A DNA stretch of 64,000 nucleotides, taken from Streptomyces sp. CT34. Lineage in GTDB: Bacteria; Actinomycetota; Actinomycetes; Streptomycetales; Streptomycetaceae. The position numbers and the translations under genes were made by a program. Below the pieces are notes generated by a model, which was given only the letters and a program-made list of their open reading frames with translations, did not search any database and had not been told where the DNA came from. Below are positions 58,692 through 64,000 of the stretch, piece after piece. The DNA is taken from assembly GCF_000805335.1 (NCBI RefSeq), contig NZ_KN708638.1, forward strand, positions 3,485,744 through 3,549,743, given 5' to 3'. How positions within the stretch are numbered: the first letter of the stretch is position 1; each line of letters starts with the position of its first letter.

Positions 58692-60273
58692 CGGGGGCGG
58701 CTGTGACGGGCGCTGTGACAGGGGCCGCGCGGCGGGCCGTCGGTCCGGGAGCGCGTGGCCGCGGCCGTCCGGCGCGCGGCCTCGGCTGTCCGCGGCCCGC
58801 CGGGGGCTGCCGCACCGCGTCCGCCCCGTCCCGGCAGCCGCCCCCGGCGCCGCCGGCCCGCGCATAGACCGTTATCCGGGCGCCGCGCACCTCCGTGCTG
58901 CCGCACACCACGAACTCCCCGCGCAGCGTGGCCCGTTTGGCGAGCTCCTGGTCGTTGTCGTCGGCCGGCTGCCCGGCCGGGTCGCCCGCCACGACGATCC
59001 GGCGACTGGCCAACATCCGGTCGCGGATCCGGTCGCCGGAGAGCTCCGTCCCGTAGAGGGTGTGGGACGCCACCGGACTCCTGTCCAGCGCGAGATCGTC
59101 CAGACCGCGGAAGTCGTGCGGCCGGGTCGCCATCCAGACACGGCGGCGGGACGGCATGAACAGGAGCCCGTCGCCCGGCTCGGACACCTCACGCACCGCC
59201 TGGGCGACGGCGGTGGCGTCGTCGACCCGGCTGTCCGGGCTGCGCAGATGCACGTCCACCGGCAGCAGCGCGGCAAGGGCCAGTGACAGGGCCAGCACCC
59301 GCCGCAGCAGCCGGCCGCGGGTCTGGCCCAGCTCGCCCGCCGGCCGCAGCAGCCGGGCCAGCGCGGCACCCGCGACCAGGGCGAAGCCGGCGACGTAGTA
59401 GAGGACGTAGCGGTCCACGTAGGCGGGTTCGACGTGGGAGAGGAGGAGCAGGAGGAGGGTGGGCAGGATCAGCAGCGGGATGCCGACGGCGCGCAGCCCG
59501 ATCGGGCCGCGGGAGAGTATGCGGACGCGGGCGCAGCCGAAGCCGAGGACCGCGAGGACGGCGAACGTCAGGAGCTGCAGCGGGTCCGGCCACATGAGCC
59601 AGCTGATCTGGGCCGACTGCCGGGTGCTGAAGACCGCGAGCGGGGCGAGTCCGGCGAGGACGGCGACCGCCGACAGGGCCCAGGCGCGCAGCACGCGGCG
59701 GGGCAGCCGGGCCAGTATGACCGCGGCGCCGTGCGCGGGCAGCGCCAGCGCCGCGAACTCGTGCAGCAGGCAGGCGAACAGCATCAGCGCGGTGTAGCCC
59801 CACCACGACTGGCGGCGCGGGCGGGCGGCGGCGAGCACCAGCAGATACGTGGCCCAGACGACCAGCGCGCAGATCGTCGCGTAGGAGCGCCCCTCCTGCG
59901 CGTACTGCTGCACGACCGGGATCAGCGCGAAGGCGAGCCCCGCGAACAGCCCCGCCCGCCGCCCGACCAGGCGCTCCCCCAGCAGCGCGATCCCCGCCGC
60001 GGCGGCCGTCATCGCCACGACCGACGGCAGCCGCAGGCCGATCACCGCGCCGAGGGTGCTGCCGAGGGTGGCGTCGTAGACGACGAACCAGACGTGCATC
60101 AGCGCGTAATACAGGCCGTGCACGACATCGACATGGAGCAGCGTCAGCCACAGATCGGACAGGCTGCGGTGCGCCATGTCGTAAGTGGCCGCCTCGTCAC
60201 GCCAGATGGCGTCCTGCCGGCGGATCCCCCACGCCCCCAGGAACAGCATCAGCCCCGCGGGTGCCAGCACCAC
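58645..60273 (-). CDS. Membrane GT-C glycosyltransferase (GT39/mannosyltransferase type)
   Basis: 542 residues from GTG 60273. Early motif RRQDAIWRDEAATYDMAHRS has the acidic residues of the first extracytoplasmic loop of GT-C enzymes using polyprenyl-phosphate sugars. About 10 to 12 helices follow (for example LFACLLHEFAALALPAHGAA, LLILPTLLLLLLSHV), then a soluble part VDDATAVAQAVREVSEPGDG and a Pro/Ala/Arg-rich tail. It probably mannosylates cell-envelope proteins or glycolipids. Related Streptomyces genes are housekeeping. Confidence 0.85.
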   Translation of the reverse strand: MVLAPAGLMLFLGAWGIRRQDAIWRDEAATYDMAHRSLSDLWLTLLHVDVVHGLYYALMHVWFVVYDATLGSTLGAVIGLRLPSVVAMTAAAAGIALLGERLVGRRAGLFAGLAFALIPVVQQYAQEGRSYATICALVVWATYLLVLAAARPRRQSWWGYTALMLFACLLHEFAALALPAHGAAVILARLPRRVLRAWALSAVAVLAGLAPLAVFSTRQSAQISWLMWPDPLQLLTFAVLAVLGFGCARVRILSRGPIGLRAVGIPLLILPTLLLLLLSHVEPAYVDRYVLYYVAGFALVAGAALARLLRPAGELGQTRGRLLRRVLALSLALAALLPVDVHLRSPDSRVDDATAVAQAVREVSEPGDGLLFMPSRRRVWMATRPHDFRGLDDLALDRSPVASHTLYGTELSGDRIRDRMLASRRIVVAGDPAGQPADDNDQELAKRATLRGEFVVCGSTEVRGARITVYARAGGAGGGCRDGADAVRQPPAGRGQPRPRAGRPRPRAPGPTARRAAPVTAPVTAAPVTPVPPPPRRSPVAP

Positions 60274-60505
60274 CGCGCTCCGCAGCGCCCGTGCCGCGGT
60301 GGCGGATGAGGCGGGGGCGGAAGCGGACGCCTGATACGTCTTGTGCGCTGGCGCTGCGTCGATGACGGGCTCCGGTCGCGAGGGGACGGAGGGGCGGTAC
60401 GGGCGGGGACGGAGGGGCGGGGGTACGGGCGGGGTGCGGAAGCGGGCCGGCGGCGGGGAGCCCGGGGCCGGGCGGCCGTCGTCACGGCCGCCCGGCCCCC
60501 GCGGC

Positions 60506-63466
60506 TCACCCCAGGCGGGTCAGCTTCGCCCCGAACGTCGGCTCGGCCAGGTCCGATTGCAGCGCCACCGGGACCTTCTGCTGGCTCGCACCGTTGCCGA
60601 CCGTCAGCTCGCCGACGACCGTACCGGCCTTCGCCGTGTGCGGTACGGCCTTGCCGCCGTCGCCGATCGAGAACGTCGCCTTCATACCGGGCCAGCCGAC
60701 CGCCGTCAGGTCCTTGGTGGCGACCACCGGCGTCCGGCCGTCGAGCCCGTCGTCCACGTAGCCGACGACCTGTCCCTTCTTCACCACGGTGGCGGAGGAC
60801 AGCGCGTCCTTGGCCGCGCCGATCACCTTCTGGCTGTTCTCCAGGGCCAGTTGGAGATGGGCGTTGGGGTCGGTGCCGCGGGCCCGCTGGTCCATCGTCA
60901 CACCGAGCAGCAGCTGGTCCTTGCCGCCGACGGTGCGGTATGCGGCCCACATGAAGGCGCCGCCGGCCGGCGAGCTGGAGCCGGTCTTGATACCGCGGAC
61001 CACGCCCGGCATCGTCGTCAGCAGGCTGTTGTTGTTGTAGATCTTGTCCGGCAGACCGTCGATCTTGACGTTCTCGGTGGTGACGACCGCGCGGAAGGCG
61101 TCGTTCTTCATCACCGCCTCGGCGAGCCTGAGCTGGTCGACGGCGGTGCTGACGGTCGTCTTGTCGAGACCGCTGGGGTCGGTGTACGTGGTCCGGGTCA
61201 TGCCCAGGTCCTTGGCGGCGGCGTTCATCTTCTTCGTGAACGCGGCCTCGGACCCGGAGTCCCAACGGGCCAGCTGGCGCGCGGCGTTGTTGCCCGACGG
61301 GATCATCAGCATCTGGAGCATCTGGTACTCGTTGAACGTCTGCCCCGCCTTGAGCGGCACCCGCGACTCGTCCTTGTTGTGCGAGTCGGCCTCCGCCTTC
61401 GCGTCGATGGTGATCGTCGCGCCCTTCTCCCCCTTCTTCAGCGGGTGGTCGCGCAGGATCACGTAGGCGGTCATCACCTTGGCGACGCTCGCCGTCGGCA
61501 CCGGCTTGGCCTGGCCGGACGTGCCCAGGCTGCCCACGCCGACGACCTCGGCCGCGGCCTGGCCCTGGTCGGGCCACGGCACCGAGAGCTTGCCGCCCTG
61601 AAACGTGAACGCCGTCGACGAACCGACCGCCAGCGTCGGGTCGGGCAGCGGACGCAGCGACTGGACGATCACGAAGATGATCCCCAGCAGCACGACCAGC
61701 GGGGTCCAGATCTTGATCCGCCGGATGACCGTGCGCAGCGGAGTCTCGGGCGGCGGCGGGGTGTTGGTGAGCTGCGCCAGCAGGTCCAGCGGCGGCAGCG
61801 GCTCCTGCCGGGTCCGCTCGGACTCCGACTCGGCGGCGGACCCGGCACCGGATTCGGTGCCGGACCCCGTCGCCGAACCGACCTCGGCGCCGGCCGCGGT
61901 GGCGGAACCCGCCGCCGGCGGTGCGACGGCCGGCTTCTCGGTGGGCTTGGGCGGTACGGCGGCCGGCAGCGCACCGGGCGCCGCAGCCGGCGCCTTCTCG
62001 GGAGCCTTCGCCGCCGTGCCGCCGTCGCGGTCGCCGTCGACCTTGCCCTTGCCCGCCTTCTCTGCCTTCTCCGCCGTGTCTGCCGCGTCGCTCTTGCCAG
62101 CCGTGTCGCTCTTGTCGGCCTTCTCGGCGGTCTCGGCCGCCTTGTCGGCCGTACGGGCCGGAGTCCTGGGCGCGGTCTTGCCGATCGACCGCTCCGCCGC
62201 ACCGCCGTCCGTCGACTTCAGCGCCACGAACTGGCTGGTCCGCTCGGCGTCCCGCTCCTCCTCGGCCCCGGGCTTGGCGGCGTCCCCGGCCTTGGCACCG
62301 GCCCCGGCCCCGGCTTCCTTCGCCTCGCCGTTCGCCTTCTCCTCGCCGTTCGCCTTCGCCTTCGCGTCGGCCTCGTCGGCCTGCTTCGCGGCGCCCTTGT
62401 CGATCTTGAAGGTGGTGGTCGGGCTGTCGACGGGACGTTCCTCCGCCGCGCCCTCGCTCTTCGCCTCCCCCTCCTTCTGCTTCGCAATGGCAAACGTGCG
62501 CGTCGCGTCATCGGCCGGCGCCTCGTCGGCGCTCCCGGCCACCGCCGTCTTCAAGCCCGCCGTCTTGAAGACGGCGGTGGCCTGGTCCACAGCCGGGGAG
62601 TCCGACACGGCGGCAGCCCCGCCACCGGACCCGGCCCCGGGAGCCTCCCCCTTCACACCCGCACCGGCCTTCGCGTCCGGCTCGGCATCGGCCGCCGGCT
62701 TCGCGCCCGCCTTCTGCGCAGCCTTGCCGTCATCAGCAGCCTTGCCGTCCACCTTCTCGGCAGGCTTACGGTCCGCCTTCGCGCCGGCTCCGGCCTTCGG
62801 CTCCGCGGCCGGCTCGGCACTCTTCGCCGACTCGGCGACCGAGGCACCGCCCGCACCCTCGGGACCGCCCGCACCCTCGGCACCATCCGCGTCCTCGGCA
62901 CCGCCCGCACGCTCGGCGTCGTCCGCAGCGTCATCCGAGCCCTCGGCGCCGTCCGCGGCGGGGTCCGTGGCCCCTGCATCGTCCGTACGCGCGACCCAGG
63001 CCGCCACAGCGGCCCGTAGACGGTCGTCGCCGCCCGCGGCCCCGGCGTCGCCCTCCGCGGCCTCCTGAGGCGCCTCAGACTCCTTCACGGGCTCCGGCGT
63101 ACGCCCAGCGTCGCCACCCGAGCCCTTCGCGCCCACCGCCCCCTTGGAGTCCTCGGAGCCCTTGGAATCCTTGGAGCCCTTGGCCCCCGCCGAGTCCTTC
63201 GGCCCCTTCCCGGCCCGCGACTCCGACGACGATCCCGATTCCGGCGCCGATCCCGATTCCGACTTCGCTTCCGACTCCGACGGCTCCGCGTCCGCCGTAT
63301 CCCCGTCGTCCGCCCCGGCCGGCTTCGCCGCCCCGCCCCCGCCCCCGCGGCTGACGGACAGCCGCGGATCGCGTTCGGTGCGCGCCGTCTCCCCCGACGA
63401 CTGCTCCTTGTCCGACTTCTTGTCCGACTTGTCGGGGGACTCGCCCGCCACCGATGTCTCCTTCAC
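60506..63466 (-). CDS. D-alanyl-D-alanine carboxypeptidase with a giant N-terminal tail
   Basis: 986 residues from GTG 63466. Residues 1 to about 570 are Ala/Lys/Asp/Glu-rich, low complexity and presumably cytoplasmic. One helix, IWTPLVVLLGIIFVIVQSL, then the S11 peptidase: ASVAKVMTAYVIL (SxxK), IPSGNNAARQLA (SxN) and RGIKTGSSSPAGG (KTG). The enzyme trims peptidoglycan stem peptides outside the membrane. The tail holds four spaced TxxF-like motifs (ATRTFAIAKQ, PTTTFKIDKG, QATAVFKTAG, ERTSQFVALK), which may be Ser/Thr kinase sites or FHA-binding points; that is speculative. Confidence 0.92.
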   Translation of the reverse strand: MKETSVAGESPDKSDKKSDKEQSSGETARTERDPRLSVSRGGGGGAAKPAGADDGDTADAEPSESEAKSESGSAPESGSSSESRAGKGPKDSAGAKGSKDSKGSEDSKGAVGAKGSGGDAGRTPEPVKESEAPQEAAEGDAGAAGGDDRLRAAVAAWVARTDDAGATDPAADGAEGSDDAADDAERAGGAEDADGAEGAGGPEGAGGASVAESAKSAEPAAEPKAGAGAKADRKPAEKVDGKAADDGKAAQKAGAKPAADAEPDAKAGAGVKGEAPGAGSGGGAAAVSDSPAVDQATAVFKTAGLKTAVAGSADEAPADDATRTFAIAKQKEGEAKSEGAAEERPVDSPTTTFKIDKGAAKQADEADAKAKANGEEKANGEAKEAGAGAGAKAGDAAKPGAEEERDAERTSQFVALKSTDGGAAERSIGKTAPRTPARTADKAAETAEKADKSDTAGKSDAADTAEKAEKAGKGKVDGDRDGGTAAKAPEKAPAAAPGALPAAVPPKPTEKPAVAPPAAGSATAAGAEVGSATGSGTESGAGSAAESESERTRQEPLPPLDLLAQLTNTPPPPETPLRTVIRRIKIWTPLVVLLGIIFVIVQSLRPLPDPTLAVGSSTAFTFQGGKLSVPWPDQGQAAAEVVGVGSLGTSGQAKPVPTASVAKVMTAYVILRDHPLKKGEKGATITIDAKAEADSHNKDESRVPLKAGQTFNEYQMLQMLMIPSGNNAARQLARWDSGSEAAFTKKMNAAAKDLGMTRTTYTDPSGLDKTTVSTAVDQLRLAEAVMKNDAFRAVVTTENVKIDGLPDKIYNNNSLLTTMPGVVRGIKTGSSSPAGGAFMWAAYRTVGGKDQLLLGVTMDQRARGTDPNAHLQLALENSQKVIGAAKDALSSATVVKKGQVVGYVDDGLDGRTPVVATKDLTAVGWPGMKATFSIGDGGKAVPHTAKAGTVVGELTVGNGASQQKVPVALQSDLAEPTFGAKLTRLG

Positions 63467-63713
63467 TACGTCGCACTGCCCTGCCTGGTGCCGGCCGGTA
63501 CCAACCTGCACCAGTGTTCCCAAGTGTCCTGTGTCCCAGCGGCGCCACCCCACCGCGACGCGTACCGGTACACGCCGCACCCCGCAGAAGATGTTGCCGA
63601 CGTGCTAGACGAGAACGACATACCTACCGGTTCCCTACCGAACCCCCCACGCACCCTCGACAGATGAATGTGAGAGGGGTCACCCTGTCATTCATCCACG
63701 CGGGGAGGCATGG

Positions 63714-64000
63714 ATGGGCAGGAGCCGCAGAACAATTCCGGAGGAGCTTCTGCTGCTGGCTTTGGACCCGGCCACGGGCACCACAGCGCAGCCGCAGTCG
63801 CTCGACCTCGGCCTGGCCGGGGCCCAGCTAGTAGAGCTGGCTCTGGCAGGACGGATAGCCCCAGACGGGGATCGTATCGCCGTGGTGATGGCACGGCCGA
63901 CAGGAGATCCGACTCTGGACTCCGCGCTCGAACTGCTGCGCCGACGCGGCAGTCCGGTGCGCGCGGTCCACTGGATCGGCGGGGCCCCGCCGGGGGGGGG
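63714..64000 (+). CDS. GPP34 (GOLPH3-like) family protein, N-terminal part
   Basis: The frame is open from ATG 63714 (GGGGAGG six bases upstream) to the window edge, giving about 95 residues. TIPEELLLLALDPATGTTAQ, LDLGLAGAQLVELALAGRIA and DPTLDSALELLRRRGSPVRA match the first helices of GPP34 proteins, a family related to eukaryotic phosphoinositide-binding GOLPH3 and common in Streptomyces. Its role in bacteria is not settled. The end runs into a G tract, perhaps a contig end. Confidence 0.85.
   Translation, partial: MGRSRRTIPEELLLLALDPATGTTAQPQSLDLGLAGAQLVELALAGRIAPDGDRIAVVMARPTGDPTLDSALELLRRRGSPVRAVHWIGGAPPGG

Noticed and set aside
60341..63019. Open frame of 892 codons opposite the carboxypeptidase gene
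   Set aside because: Arg/Leu/Gly-rich mirror of a low-complexity gene; not protein-like.
1..64000. CRISPR arrays, rRNA genes, replication origin
   Set aside because: No regularly spaced direct repeats of 25-40 bp, no rRNA-like sequence and no cluster of DnaA boxes was seen on reading.

Overview
The window is high-GC actinobacterial DNA, almost certainly Streptomyces: GC-rich wobble positions, frequent GTG starts, ATGA/GTGA stop-start overlaps, and typical families (class II DAHP synthase, GPP34 protein, RecQ with its small upstream ORF, Streptomyces-type IS5 and IS982 elements). Two parts differ in character. Bases 1 to about 49390 are accessory: insertion sequences, a Tn7/Tn5053-type transposition module, broken genes and two sets of natural-product-type genes. 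A tRNA-Arg(CCT) gene at 49398-49473 marks the edge. Bases beyond it look like the chromosomal core (RecQ, sensor kinase, mannosyltransferase, D-Ala-D-Ala carboxypeptidase), apart from a scrambled patch at 49660-51200.

Layout, left to right. 1-4074: end of an alcohol dehydrogenase, a TetR/SnoaL-like divergent pair with two matching operators, an IS5-family transposase and a complete 1420-bp IS with TAA target duplications. 4600-18000: orphan tailoring genes of the kind found in aromatic polyketide clusters (amidotransferase of the asparagine synthase family with Ser in place of the catalytic Cys, deazaflavin-type protein, DUF1772 protein, two FAD monooxygenases), a multicopper oxidase operon, a hemerythrin-like protein, a DHA2 exporter and two MarR regulators. 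No PKS is in the window. 18000-21800: a decayed fragment resembling the RNaseH domain of pPIWI_RE proteins, then TniA/TniB-like genes in which TniA carries Glu where two catalytic Asp are expected. 29100-41800: class II DAHP synthase, rmlA and rmlB on the minus strand, then a plus-strand operon with a double left-handed beta-helix protein, a glycosyltransferase, a chorismate-lyase-like protein, a 736-residue alpha-alpha toroid protein, an MFS pump, an oxidoreductase and an esterase. This reads as an incomplete pathway to a glycosylated 4-hydroxybenzoate-type compound.

The most unusual feature is a module present twice, at 22191-28325 and 44083-49383. Each copy has an XRE regulator, a coiled-coil plus winged-helix protein, a tandem winged-helix protein, a tyrosine-recombinase-fold protein that has lost its catalytic residues, and a DDE transposase-like protein translationally coupled to it. 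Each copy is followed by an 84-85 nt segment with the same landmarks (TAC[A/C]CT box, 6-nt-loop hairpin, TGCCGG, ATTC end) that may be a small RNA. Copy A is wrecked by a precise IS982 insertion and a frameshift. Copy B has one late frameshift and carries a tRNA-like element and a Nudix-fold protein with a dead Nudix box. The coiled-coil/winged-helix design recurs in accessory genes of IS elements here, linking the module to transposition.

All calls come from reading sequence and translations by eye; no database search was run, and family names rest on recognised motifs.
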